Source: Hamiltosporidium tvaerminnensis (taxonomy: Eukaryota; Microsporidia; Dubosqiidae). From it: a stretch of 64,000 bases of DNA. Below are positions 22,820 to 33,944 of this stretch, one piece after another. A program made the translations under genes and the position numbers. Position 1 is the stretch's first letter. Each line of letters opens with the position of its first letter. The notes under the pieces are model-generated. The model did no database searches and was not told the origin of the DNA. It saw nothing but the letters and a program-made list of their open reading frames with translations. The DNA lies in contig CM061255.1 in assembly GCA_022605425.2 (NCBI GenBank), positions 372,001-436,000 of the forward strand. The letters run 5' to 3'.

Positions 22820-24371
22820 ATATATAATTTCTTAAAACTTTAATCTAAAAAAGCAGCAAGATAAAAATGAGTAAGTTTGTAATCCAATAATATTTAGATA
22901 TCTTTTAAATAAATTTATATGGTTCTCATTCATATGAAGGATTTTGTTTTAAATTTTTAAATTTTTAAATTACAAATTCGAAAATAAAAAATATTATCAT
23001 TCAATGTATAATGTTGTATTTTAAAACAATATATAGTAAATCTAAAAAACTGTAAAAGAATTATTTCGAGCAACCAAAATAATATTTTATAGAAATTTTT
23101 ACAGGTTGGTATAGAAGTAAATGTTAAACACGAGGAAAAAAACATAATTTCTATCCTTCAAAAAACAAAGAAACTTGGTTTTATTTGACATCTTTCGCCT
23201 TGTTATTTTAATATAGGAATATTCTCGATATTTTAATTAAAATTTATAACTTTACTTAATATGTTTACCTGTATAGGGTTGACCTTCATATATGCATGTT
23301 TTTCTTTTCTTGGATATTTCTTTAATAGTTATAATGTCTTTACCTCTCAGAATAATATTTTCATTTTCTTTCCAGTTGCTTTTAAAGTGATAAGCAGCTT
23401 TAATCTGTTTATGGTCTGTACTGGGTTTTCTTATTATTTTTGTTACACCGTAACTTTTTTTGATTAAGCTTAAAACAACATCTAGGATTTTTCTTTAGCT
23501 TTTATTATTATTCTTGGGACTAAAGCCCTTCACCGGCCTTAGCCGTTCTTAGTAATACCGCTCACCGGTCTTTTTCTAGTAGGGTTGTTTACTTTCGGGT
23601 TTTGTAACAAGATGGTTTTAAAGGAGGAGTTGTTAGCCTTACGCCCAACCCAAACTTGGAGGTCTTTGTCTATACAAGAACCTTTTTTCCCGTGGTATGA
23701 TATATCAGTTTATGAAGTAATTACTTAACATCCTGATTCTTTTTTATTGAAGTGTTAAATATAGATGAAATAATTATTTTCTGGTATTATTCAAAGCATA
23801 GTTTAGTTGGTAAATAAATTAACCAAAAATTTATTAAAAAAAATAACTATGATTTGTTTTCCTATTTAGTTGTAACAAAGATCTAATTTGTTGAGGAAAA
23901 CCTTTATAATAAAGTTTATTTCCCATTGTTTTAATTATCTCATGTTTTTGTTGGTTCAACTTCATCTCTTTTCCGTTTGACTAAAATTGTTCTATTTTAA
24001 CTTTTTGTTATATTTTGATCGAAGCCATAATTATGAATTTTTTTCATCACTTTGAATTCATAAATTTCATCTTTGATTGTTCCGAATATCGCCCAACAAC
24101 ATGAATGTGTATTTAGAGTATATAAGTTAAGCTCTTGTTAGTCTCAGATACCTTCTAATTACATTTTTAATCAATATTTTGGCACGCTTTCAAAATTTTT
24201 CTTTTATAAAATAAATGAGATTTTTTGTTTGTTGAGTATTATTAAGGGAATTTATGTGATTATTCCAACTAATCAAACAGTTATTCTTTTCTTCTATTAT
24301 TTATGGATTAGCAAAAATTTGTACAATGAACTCAGAAAAGGTAGTTAAGTTACATTTTTTTAACTTAAAAC
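22820..24371. other. Intergenic region with a GC-rich island and an ATG-less minus-strand ORF
   Basis: Mostly AT-rich. On the minus strand an 80-codon open frame without ATG runs from 23494 to 23252 (Lys-rich, no domain recognised). It lies directly after a GC-richer island (23510-23710, listed separately) and could be part of the same relic. The remainder (23711-24371) shows nothing recognisable. Confidence 0.4.
23510..23710 (-). mobile_element. GC-rich island, possible LINE 5'-region relic
   Basis: About 200 bp far richer in GC than its surroundings, with phrases such as GGTTGGGCGTAAGGCTAAC and TTGTTACAAAACCCGAAAG when read on the minus strand. From memory this resembles the 5' leader of arthropod LINEs (a 'GGCTAACAACC... 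TGTTACAAAACC' pattern). It is not matched by the LINE fragment at 32641-33944, which is a 3' fragment. Recognition is weak; composition is the firm observation. Confidence 0.3.
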
Positions 24372-25068
24372 TAGGGTCTCAAAACTAAGGCCCGCGGTTT
24401 TAGTCCAGACATTTAACTGCATCTACACCCCCACTCTCACAATTTTTTTTATTGTAAGATAGGTGTTTTTTCAGCTAAAAAAATGAAATATTTCCTGTTT
24501 AGTATACAAAAAAATTACAATTTCAGATAATTTTTAGTATGATTTCATAATAATAAGAAAAGTTATTTGGGTCTTAACATTTTGTAAAGCAGGTAATACC
24601 AAAAAGTCAGAATAAAAAAAATTTAGAGGCATAATTTAATATTAATGAAATTGATGTAATTGTGATTAGGTACTACTTCTTGGTACAATTTGGGTAAATT
24701 TAGTAGTTTAAATTTTCAATAAGTGCTCCAAGTACTTTCTATTAAATTTGATTTGTAAATATATTTTATTTTGGAAAATACTTGTTCATGTAATTAGGTA
24801 GTGCCAAAGCCGAAATAATTACTAGAGCAAACTTATGAACTTGATTAAATTGTGAAACTTTAGACTCTTATGGAATTGCAGTAATTTATTTGAATATTTT
24901 TATATAGAAATATGGTTTATATATATGTTTATTTTTTAGACGTCTATATGGAACTTTAAAAATTTGATTTAAAAATATTAATAATAAAATCTTAGAAATA
25001 TTTTTTTGTATGTTAGCATAAAAAGTTATGATTTCTTGGCCCACAAGTCAAAAGTTTAGTGGCCCTTG
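24372..25068 (+). mobile_element. hAT-like non-autonomous element or relic, copy 1
   Basis: About 700 bp with imperfect terminal inverted repeats: AGGGTCTCAAAACTAAGGCC at the left and, on the other strand at the right, AAGGGCCACTAAACTTTTGA. Ends rich in GGCCC and reading (C/T)AGGG are characteristic of hAT transposons. The interior has no ORF. A second, diverged copy lies inverted at 48551-49222 with similarity over nearly the whole length, confirming a dispersed repeat. A clean 8-bp target duplication is not visible. Superfamily assignment is an inference from the termini. Confidence 0.55.
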
Positions 25069-26306
25069 TGCTAAAACAAACCTCCGAAAAGTAAAAAAAT
25101 GTTAATGCTATTCCTATTATGTAGTAAAATCTTTAAAGTTTATTTAACAATCGTAAGGCGAAACTTTTTTTAGACCAATTAAACATTTCAAGAGTGCCAT
25201 GTTGTATTTCTGCACACTATTTTTGGCCATGTAAAATTCTTGAATGAATTAAACCAATTTTGAAAAGTCATTTCGTTTTGGAAACACTAATACCAATGCC
25301 TTAATTTTTCCAAACAATTAAATATTTAGGTGAGTAGTCGTCTTGCCAGAATTGTTCGATTATATAATTGATGACCAATTATAAATCTTTTTTTTAATTA
25401 CAACATCTATACGTTAAGAATTAAATGAATAATGATTTTGAAACAATGTCAAATATTGTTTATTATATCACTGGCTGTGAAGCTGGTTGAAATGAACTTA
25501 ATTTATATTCAACAGAAAAATAAAAATCATTGTATTATCTCCTTAAACATCATTAATTAGCTATAGGAATTTTCTATATTAATCAGGCTTTCGGACCCCT
25601 CATAAGCAGTCTATTCGGATAAAACTTTGGTCTTTTATATCCATATTTTTAGCCGTCCTTGAGAAATTTCATAATAACATTTCAGAATGTATTTTACTTA
25701 ACAGATATTTCAAATTCGGTTTTATTTGGTTCAAATCGATAATAGTTTTAACCAATTTTTTTATACAATCAAAGTCACTGTCTATTTTTATCACTTCCGC
25801 TTAGTTTTTAAGGCATTTATTTATGTGAGTATTTTATTTGTCAAAAAAACTGTTCTTTTGAACAATATTAGTGGTTAAGCCCGTAGAAACGAATTTTCCT
25901 ATATATTTATAAGAAATAAATGCCGGGAATAACCTTTAACTTCGATACCCGGGCTATAGTTTCTTAATCTTGTCAATTAGAATTTTAAACCCTTGCAGCA
26001 TTCGTTAATCTTATGATTCATTGTCTTTTCTATCACATTTCTAGCTATCTATAGACATTTCGTATAAAATCTTAGGTTCTTTTCAATTTAGCTTATTTCT
26101 CTTCTTCTTTTATATTTACTTCAAAATTTTGAGCTTCAGCTCGGCTTTAATATTTAGTCTATTCACTATTTACCTATTTTTATTCATTCTGTCCCTTTTC
26201 TTGAAGAAATTTATCCTCGTGAATTGTTTTATTTATTCTGAAAAAACCGTGTGTTTTAACGATAGGCTTATTTGTTAATTTATTTATCGTATAGCTTAAT
26301 TTTAGC
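25069..26306. other. AT-rich intergenic region, no gene seen
   Basis: No recognisable ORF, RNA gene or array between the hAT-like relic and the next family A copy. Confidence 0.45.
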
Positions 26307-27026
26307 GTGAAGATAACCCCATAAAAAACTTTCTGCTTGGCAATGAGTGTGTGAAACTGGTCTGATGTCATTGTTTGGATTTTTGGTGGGAATAGAACCA
26401 CACTACATCTTCGGTTGCTCCATGGAGTTGTTATGAAGAGGAGAGGTCATAAAAATGGAGAAACTTTTTCTACAAATTTATTTGTAGTTTCATATGTAAA
26501 AAGATTACAAACCGCAGCTAAAATTGTAGGTAATTGCCATTAAAAAGCATGGAAACCTAGCCTTGCTCACTCAAGTTAGAAGACTTGGCGCCTGGGAGAT
26601 ATAAAAATAAAAACCATTTAAAGCCGGGAGAACCAAGTAGCAGGTTATACTTGTTGGTATGATATTGCACTGTCTAGGTGGACCCCATGTAAATCTCTGA
26701 AATATATCTTAGCTAGAAGTTTATTGGGTTCAGAAAGTGTAGAGTAAGTGGGGATGCTGCATAGTCTTGGGAGAGCCCGGGGAGCTTCGGCCTTCGATCA
26801 CATTCCATGCAACAGACTTTAACGAACTCCGGGTAACTGCCTCGCCTAGTAATTAGGTTCTACACACCTTTTAGATGAAAGGGTTTGGGACGTTGTTATC
26901 GCAGGGGGTACCGATGGAGTGTTGGGGTAGCAATTAACTTTCTTATACCTAGAACCGCGTTAGTGTCAGCAAAACAAATCTAACACTTGCCACTATTTTA
27001 AAAAGATGTGGTACTTTTGAATAAAA
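26307..27026 (+). mobile_element. Family A retroposon, full-length copy
   Basis: Well-conserved plus-strand copy from GAAGATAACCCCATAAAAAAC to GGTACTTTTGAATAAA. It contains the palindrome CTACAAATTTATTTGTAG, the block CTTAGCTAGAAGTTTATTGG and the hairpin region GCTTCGGCC. The first dozen bases of the family 5' end are altered and a flanking duplication is not clear (only a GTATA-type match), so the insertion is probably older than the copies at 17842 or 47810. The ORF on the other strand (26180-26401) overlaps its 5' end and is not a gene. Confidence 0.85.
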
Positions 27027-28706
27027 TCTGTATAACCTCATAGTCATTTTTATCAAAAATTTTTTAATTTGATCAAGTATAAAGTTTACGAAGCTATTAA
27101 AGCGATAATTGTTTTATGCAATTATTATTGATAATATAAATAAATTGCACAAAAGAACGGCAAAAAAGCATTAATCTTATCTTACAATTTTTTATGTAAT
27201 TGTAAAAATTTTTGAAAAGAATCCGAATAAATCAATTAAAGTTTTTTTTTAAAAAATAATTCTTTAGAGAAAGTAAAAAAACAAATTTAGTATGTTATTC
27301 TTGATAAATAATACAATTTGGAAGAAAATTTAGGAATTTTAGTTCAAATATTTTTTTGAACCAAAGAATCTTTCTAAGTGTACCATGTTCTACTTCTTGT
27401 TACAATTATTAGTTTGAAAATATATACGAACAAATAAAAAGAGTCAAATCCTAACTATAACACTATTATTGGTGGCTTGTATTTTTTAACCAATTAACAT
27501 TTTGAAGTAAGTCGACATCGTCAGAAAAGTACTGAATTATATTATAGAATAAAATTCGAAATATAAAAAAATTTGATTTTATAAAGTTATATATTTAGAC
27601 TTTCAAAAAACTTCAAAATAAATTAAATTAAGTTGAAATAATCTCAATCTTGAAATTTATTTCCTAATTCTGAAAAAAACTTTAATTTTTTTCTATCCCA
27701 AAATATATATTTACTATACAATAAAAATATTAAGATACAAACTTAGTATCAATAAAGGAATGAACTTGAAACATTTAAATTATTAAATTTCAAAATAATA
27801 AATTATAATTTTTTGTTTTTTAAACATATAGTTTATACTAATGCCATTCCCATTATATTTAAAATATTATTGATAAAAATTTTGGCAATAAATTTTCTCT
27901 CTTTTTAAAATTTTTTTCCCACCATTTTAACGCCTTCAAATATTCTAAAACGTATTTTTATAATCATTTAAATTAAATTTGTTTAGTTATTAGGTATGTG
28001 TTATTTTTTCTCCTCTAAAGATTGTTTCACCCTTTTTGTCAATCCCTTATCATTTTTTCTATATTAACTTCTAATTTTTATTGTTTTCCAATGATATGAT
28101 AGTTGATAATCTGTATACATATATATTTAAAATATCTTTGACAATATCATTTAAGGGTCATAATACATGAGTGAATTGTTTTAAAATTTAAAAAATCAAA
28201 GCTGGCATTCAAAAATACATATATTTTGTTATAATGAAAAAATTATTTATGTAGACATATATTAATTTGTTTATTGCCACAATAATATATTTAAGTAATT
28301 TGACAAATAAATTTAGTATAGTTTAATTATTTTTTATTGAAGAGATCCTTTATTTTTCGAATCGCAAGATATTATTTGTTTAATCATTTTTCTATTTGAC
28401 TTTAGAAAGATTGATTTCTTTCACACAGGCAAAAAATATCCAAACCAAATTAAATAATATATTTATTTATTATAATTTTCTGCTTTTTTAGATTAATAGA
28501 CAGAATCTTAGAATATAAAAAAAACAAATTGATCTAGTTTGATCTTTGATAAATTAAATTTTACATTGAAGATGATTATTTAATTTATAAATTTCTAAAA
28601 AAGTAAATTTTATGAAAATTTACTCGTAATGTTCTACATAAATGATAAAATTTATGATAAATTAAATCATTTTCTTCTTCTTTAATAAAAATACTGTGTT
28701 CCCCTT
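27027..28706. other. AT-rich region upstream of the SDR gene, no gene seen
   Basis: About 1.7 kb with no ORF of note. CCCC at 28701-28704 belongs to the SDR start. Confidence 0.5.
28701..28704 (+). promoter_or_regulatory. CCCC start-proximal motif of the SDR gene
   Basis: CCCC two bases before the ATG at 28707, in a run of otherwise AT-rich sequence; supports the start. Confidence 0.65.
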
Positions 28707-29588
28707 ATGAATCAAAAGAAAATATATATTACAGGTGCATCTCATGGTTTGGGCCTTGAATTGACACAAATGTTTCTCGACGAAGGGAGTGTTGTTTATA
28801 CTATTGATAGAGACAAACATCCGTTAGAGGGACACGAAAGGTTACATCATACAATAGCTGACTTATTAAAAGATAAGCTTGTGATTCCTAATGAAGAGTT
28901 TGATATTGTTATTTCTAATTTGGGAACGTATCCAGGGCTTAAATATTTTAAGGAGTTGACCGATCAGGATATTGAGAATTCTAATAAGTTGAATATTCTA
29001 ATACCAACTCTGCTGGCTAGAAATGCTGCTTATAAAAAAATAGTATTTGTAAGTTCGGTATGTTCTCAACTTGGATTTCCAATGTTGGGGTTGTATAGCG
29101 GAGCAAAAGCTTATCTGGCATTGCTAAATGAATCTTTAAGAAGAGAAGGTATAAAGACAATGATTGTATTTCCATATAAATTTAATTCTGGTATGTTTGA
29201 TGAAGTTAAAGATTTATTTACAATGCGAACTACTGATGTAGCAAAAGCTGTAATGTGTGGAATTAAGAAAGAGAAGAAAGAAATATATTTGCCATGGTTT
29301 TCTATTATATCTCCATATTTTAGAATTTTACCTACTTTTTTACAGGATTGGATTATGAAAAAAACAGCCAGTTATTTTTATGGAGAAAGTATGGCACGTA
29401 CGATTACCTCGAATGGAATTCTTTCGTGTATACAAGAAAATAATCGTAATTTCACATCAAAAGATGGTAAAAAATCAAACTTTTGTTTTACAAGAAATCC
29501 TTTTAATCTAACGACAGCCGTTTACATAATTTTCTTTTCTCTCATGCTTTATATTGGCTATAAAAATTACAATATTTCTATCAATTAA
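28707..29588 (+). CDS. Short-chain dehydrogenase/reductase with C-terminal membrane anchor
   Basis: NAD(P)-dependent oxidoreductase of the classical SDR fold, 293 residues. It has the cofactor motif TGASHGLG (9-16), NLG at 71-73 in place of NAG, the active-site serine in FVSSVCSQLG (114-123), and the catalytic pair Y130/K134 in YSGAK. The segment after the core (LPWFSIISPYFRILPTFLQDW) resembles the membrane-associated part of ER SDRs. A hydrophobic stretch at about 268-286 near the C-terminus should be a single membrane anchor, with the catalytic domain cytosolic. 3-ketodihydrosphingosine reductase (Tsc10/KDSR) or a steroid/acyl 17-beta-HSD-like enzyme are the best guesses; the substrate cannot be read from sequence. 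It is convergent with the TPR gene, 247 bp apart. Confidence 0.88.
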   Translation: MNQKKIYITGASHGLGLELTQMFLDEGSVVYTIDRDKHPLEGHERLHHTIADLLKDKLVIPNEEFDIVISNLGTYPGLKYFKELTDQDIENSNKLNILIPTLLARNAAYKKIVFVSSVCSQLGFPMLGLYSGAKAYLALLNESLRREGIKTMIVFPYKFNSGMFDEVKDLFTMRTTDVAKAVMCGIKKEKKEIYLPWFSIISPYFRILPTFLQDWIMKKTASYFYGESMARTITSNGILSCIQENNRNFTSKDGKKSNFCFTRNPFNLTTAVYIIFFSLMLYIGYKNYNISIN

Positions 29589-29835
29589 TTAAATTTGCTT
29601 TATTTCTGTTTAATCCATACCGTTGCTATTTTATAAAACAATTATTTTGTATTTACTTATAAGTAAATATTTAATAATTAGTTTAATTAAAAATTCGTTG
29701 CAAAAAAAATTCTTCTCATTTAAATTCAAATACTAACATATTGTTTAATAATATATAGTAGATACTAAAAAAAATGAGTACAAATAAAGAATTAAATGAA
29801 AAACAAAATTGTAAAATCAATTATTAAATTAAAAT

Positions 29836-30474
29836 TTAGTTAGTTTTTAAATTCTTTAAAATATCAGAAAGTTCATCTGGCGATTTTCCTTTAAGTTCGT
29901 CATACACACGTTTAAACTCAGGATTTTTTAACATTTCAGTAAAATAACTATTATTTATATTAAAATCATTTGGGGATTCTTCTTTTGGACTCGAAAGTAA
30001 ATTTATTTGTGATTTGCAAATTTCATTTTCCGGATCAAATTCAAGTGCTTTTTGATAAAATTCTATCGCTTTATTTTTATCAGTATCAAAATAAAAAGAA
30101 CCCAATCTGATGTATGCTTTGTAGAATGATGGATTAATATTTAAAGCCCTATGGCAATCTTCAATTCCTTCTTCATTTTTACTAAGTTTTGCATAGGAAG
30201 CAGCTCGATTACTAAATATAATTTCATTCAATGGATTTTCCTCAATTCCCAGTGTATAGTATCGTATAGATTCTTCATAATTGCCATTTTTAAATTCTTT
30301 ATTTCCAATTTCTTTATATTCGTTTGCCTTTTCTTTATTTGGATTTTCTTTTCTTATTTCTTCCTTTCTAGTTTTTGCATTTATCAAAAACTTTTCTATT
30401 TCTTGTATTTCATTTTGTTCGAAATATTCTTGATTATATTTTACAAAATTTGTTATGTCTTCAAATGATAACAT
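29836..30474 (-). CDS. TPR co-chaperone, Sgt2/SGTA-like
   Basis: A 212-residue protein with three tetratricopeptide repeats at about 51-84 (EYKEIGNKEFKNGNYEESIRYY), 85-118 and 119-152. The first two have the carboxylate-clamp-like residues K/N expected for binding Hsp70/Hsp90 C-termini (GNKEFK, FSNRAASYAKL). An N-terminal acidic/helical segment (1-45) precedes the TPRs, and a short C-terminal helix region (about 177-210, EMLKNPEFKRVYDELK) resembles STI1/DP-type sequence. The layout fits Sgt2/SGTA, which hands tail-anchored proteins to the GET pathway, but the Gln-rich tail of Sgt2 is absent. Another single-TPR-domain co-chaperone is possible. CCCC lies one base before the ATG (30476-30479, minus strand). 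Confidence 0.82.
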   Translation of the reverse strand: MLSFEDITNFVKYNQEYFEQNEIQEIEKFLINAKTRKEEIRKENPNKEKANEYKEIGNKEFKNGNYEESIRYYTLGIEENPLNEIIFSNRAASYAKLSKNEEGIEDCHRALNINPSFYKAYIRLGSFYFDTDKNKAIEFYQKALEFDPENEICKSQINLLSSPKEESPNDFNINNSYFTEMLKNPEFKRVYDELKGKSPDELSDILKNLKTN

Positions 30475-32640
30475 AGGGGTAATAAATTCTAAAAGACGTA
30501 TATTTTAAAAAATTATCAAGAAAAATGACATTTTGGTTTTTTAAATTTATTTTTATTGAAGAAATATTTTATTGGATAAAAGTAATATATTCAAATTGTA
30601 GATTTTTACGAAGAGAAAAAGGGGATACTAAAATAGTTGTTCTATAAATATTGAATTGTTTCTTTAAAAGGATGTTTTTAGTGAATAAAAATCTACATTA
30701 TAAATGGTTTTTACATGAAATGTAGAAAATTAATTAGATATTGCTTTTTAATTTAGAAAATATTTCTGTTTTAAAAAGGCATTTTAAATTCTGGAGCGAC
30801 TCTACCCATTGATAGGAATTGGAGAAACAAGCTATTTTATTTTTATAATGGAATAGTCAATGCTTTATTCTATAAAAATATGATGAATTCACCAAAATTT
30901 TAAAATTGTTGAAATTAAATTAAATGTTAAATTATATTTTGTATTCTTTGTTATTTGAAATTTGTTTTTATATACTAAGGACTACTGTACCACGAGCCTA
31001 TGTTTCCAGTCTGGTATTTAAATTTTTAATTATGATTTTTCTAGTTTATTTGTGCAGACAAAAGAAAGTGCAATAATTATTCGATAAAGAGTTATATAAA
31101 TGCTTTATATTGTTTAAACCTACCTATTTTAGAGCCATTTCCATATTTCAAATTTGAGTTATCGTTTTATTATCTAACAATAGTTTATACATGCTATATT
31201 TAAATTTTTAGTTACATACATACAAAAAAAATATAACACATTATGTACTACAAAAGTGTTTATAATTTTTATATTTTTTCATATTTTACGATGCTCTGTT
31301 ATTCTTAAATATCTCAATATTTTACATTTTACTTGTACTATATCTCATATTTTTCTATTTTTTATTAAGAAAGTTTTTTATAATGATACTTGTGAATTTA
31401 GAATATTTTAATACTGATTTTATTACTAATAATATGTACTTGGAGTTATATACACCTCAAACATATTTTAATCTACTTTTTTATTATAATAACATTGTTG
31501 AGTATTCAATTTTATGAGAAAAAAAGTTTAATTTATTTAATTTTTTAAAAGATGTAATGATGGTTTTACTCAAAAAGAAGCTTCTTAGTTTATCAAATAA
31601 AATCATATTATCAATTTATTTAAAGTTTTATTTTTTAAATTTCACTTCCGTTACAGTGCTATACATATCTAATTAAAAACGGAAATATATTATTAGATGT
31701 CGAATTTATTCTACAATTACTTAACATTCATATCCATAAAACCATAAAAATATCAGATTTATTCGGTTTTATGCTGCAATTCGTATATCGAGCTTAATTT
31801 CACCTTAATTTTTTTTCATATTTACTAGACGTTTTGCGATTCTTATTCAGATAAATAAAATTCGAAAAAAAAGGCATTAAAACAAAGAAAAGGCAGTCAT
31901 TATATATTTGAAGGGCAGAAAAAGCAAAGAGAAGTTGCTTTCAAGAATAAAAACACCGCAGCTTTGGTTTGATACGTTCAATAACTGAGGGTATTATAAG
32001 TTAATATAATTCGTTACAATATAACTTAAACGAAATTTTTTTCAAAGGTTTAGCTCACATTGTCGCTTTCATTAGAAAGTTTCAAATTTCACTTTTTGCA
32101 AAAACATTCTAAGCTTTTTCTTCATAAATGCTAAGCATTTGTTTCTTTTGGTCTCCTAGTGACTATCATAATCTTAAAGTTAATAGTAAATAAGTATAGC
32201 ATTGATTTAAGATTGAAATTGTGAATATCTTCATCCTATGTTCTACGAGTTACCTACCTAAAAATTTCGATATTAAATCGAGCCGGTCAACAATTACATT
32301 GGTAACATATGAACTTTTTAGTATACGATCTTTTTAAATTCATTAAAGGAACACCGATATTTACATATAAGCCTTACAAATATTCCCCTGCTTCAGAACA
32401 AGAAAAGAATTCTTCATAAATTGCATCTTCTTCGTATTTAACAACATTTTTGCTCATATAACTTATCAATAATATTTCAATAGAGGTTTTTTTAATTTTC
32501 CTCTCAATTTTTGATTGTGGCAAATCACATTGATTTATATATATACAGAACCGGCTTTCGCATATATTCTCAGATATATTGTATGCTTGTAAATAATTTT
32601 CTGATGATATTACTCAACTTGCACCTGTATTTTTGAAAGC
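30475..32640. other. AT-rich intergenic region, no gene seen
   Basis: About 2.1 kb. Nothing recognisable apart from the CCCC of the TPR gene at its left edge. The last few hundred bases may contain unrecognised decayed 5' parts of the LINE that follows. Confidence 0.45.
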
Positions 32641-33944
32641 CATTCTCACGTAGGAATATCTCTGTTAAATATTGGTTATAAACTTCCAAAAAAAATAGTT
32701 GCAAATAAGTTGGAGAAATGCGCTGAAGAAATTAACAGAGACTATCAATATATATTCAGTAAAGGAAGGTCGAGAAAAGATCAAATATTTATAATGAGAA
32801 TGATTTTAGAAAACTGCTACGAATATAATAATCCTACTCATCAACTCTTTCTAGATTATCAACAAGCTTATGATAGTATTTGTCGTAAATAGATGTTTAA
32901 TGCTCTTGGAGATTTAGAAATATCTACAAAACTAATGAGAATAATAAAATTAACTTCAGCTAAAGCGAAAGGAAAGGTATTGATAGAAAACGACGCTTCA
33001 AATGATTTTAGAATAAGCGGAGGCTTAAAACAATGAGACACACTATAACTTCATCATTAAACCTTACAATGAAAAAGATTATTCGTAGGTTTAAACCTGA
33101 TGAAAGTGAAACTATTTTTAAAGAAAAACCTTATACATAGCATATTCTGACAACCTAAGTATAATCTGCATAAACGAAGACTATATAAAATCTGTCTTTG
33201 GTGCAATCGCAACAGAATCAGTAAAATACTATTTAAGATTAATCAGAACAAGGAAAGTATATGGCAATGACATTTTCGCGAAGTAACTTAAACAAGGCTT
33301 TGGAAATTGACTCAATATAGTTTGAAAAACAATCGGGCTTCGAATATCTAGGAAATTTTTTAAATGAAAATATCAAAAGCAATGAGGAAATCTAGGAGCG
33401 GATGGAAGCAAGAATAAAGTCTACTTTGCGATGCAACGCCCGATTACATCAATATATAAGTATGAATTCAAAAAGGAAAATATATGACTACCATACGACC
33501 TGTTGTAATGTATGAATCTGAGACTTAGGTCATGACAAAAAAAGATGAATACTTTTAGGCGCTTGTTAAAGAAAGATACTTGCAGAAAAGATGGTTCAAA
33601 AACCATAAAAAATGGGCGAAAAATTCGAACTAATCAAGAAATTTATATTCTCTATAGTGAATCAAATTTAGGTATTGAAATAAAAATAGGAAGATTAACA
33701 TGGTTAGGACATATAACCCGAATTTCGCTTGATCGAGAGGCGGACCAAATCTATGCCTACAAACCTAATGGAAAGAAAACCAAAAGTAGACCACGGAAAA
33801 GATTGATATATGCCTTAGAAAAGGATATGAGAATGCTTAAAGCGAGGCAGTGGAAGGAAAACGGCGCAAGATAGAGAAGAATGGAGAAAAATCGCTATTG
33901 AAGCCCGGGCTCTTTAAGAGCTGTAACGCCAATTAGTAGTAGTA
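32641..33944 (+). pseudogene. Dead non-LTR retrotransposon (LINE) reverse transcriptase, 3' fragment
   Basis: A multiply broken reverse transcriptase of a LINE. Pieces in order: VGISLLNIGYKLPKKIVANKL (from 32650), LFLDYQQAYDSI (about 32842-32877, the fingers/palm motif), GGLKQ followed by a stop where GLRQGD is expected (about 33019-33036), AYSDN in place of the catalytic YADD (about 33139), FEYLGNFLNENI (about 33336), IRPVVMYESET with a stop for the usual Trp (about 33495-33530), then WLGHITR (about 33700) and the RPRKRL-type tail. Frameshifts and several nonsense changes separate the pieces. The 3' end has a short TAG microsatellite (33931-33944), typical of LINE tails. The endonuclease domain is missing, so it is 5'-truncated. 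The style matches arthropod LINEs, suggesting transfer from a host. Confidence 0.88.

Noticed and set aside
33545-33874. 109-codon ORF as an independent gene
   Set aside because: It is the C-terminal piece of the broken LINE, in line with the fragments upstream.
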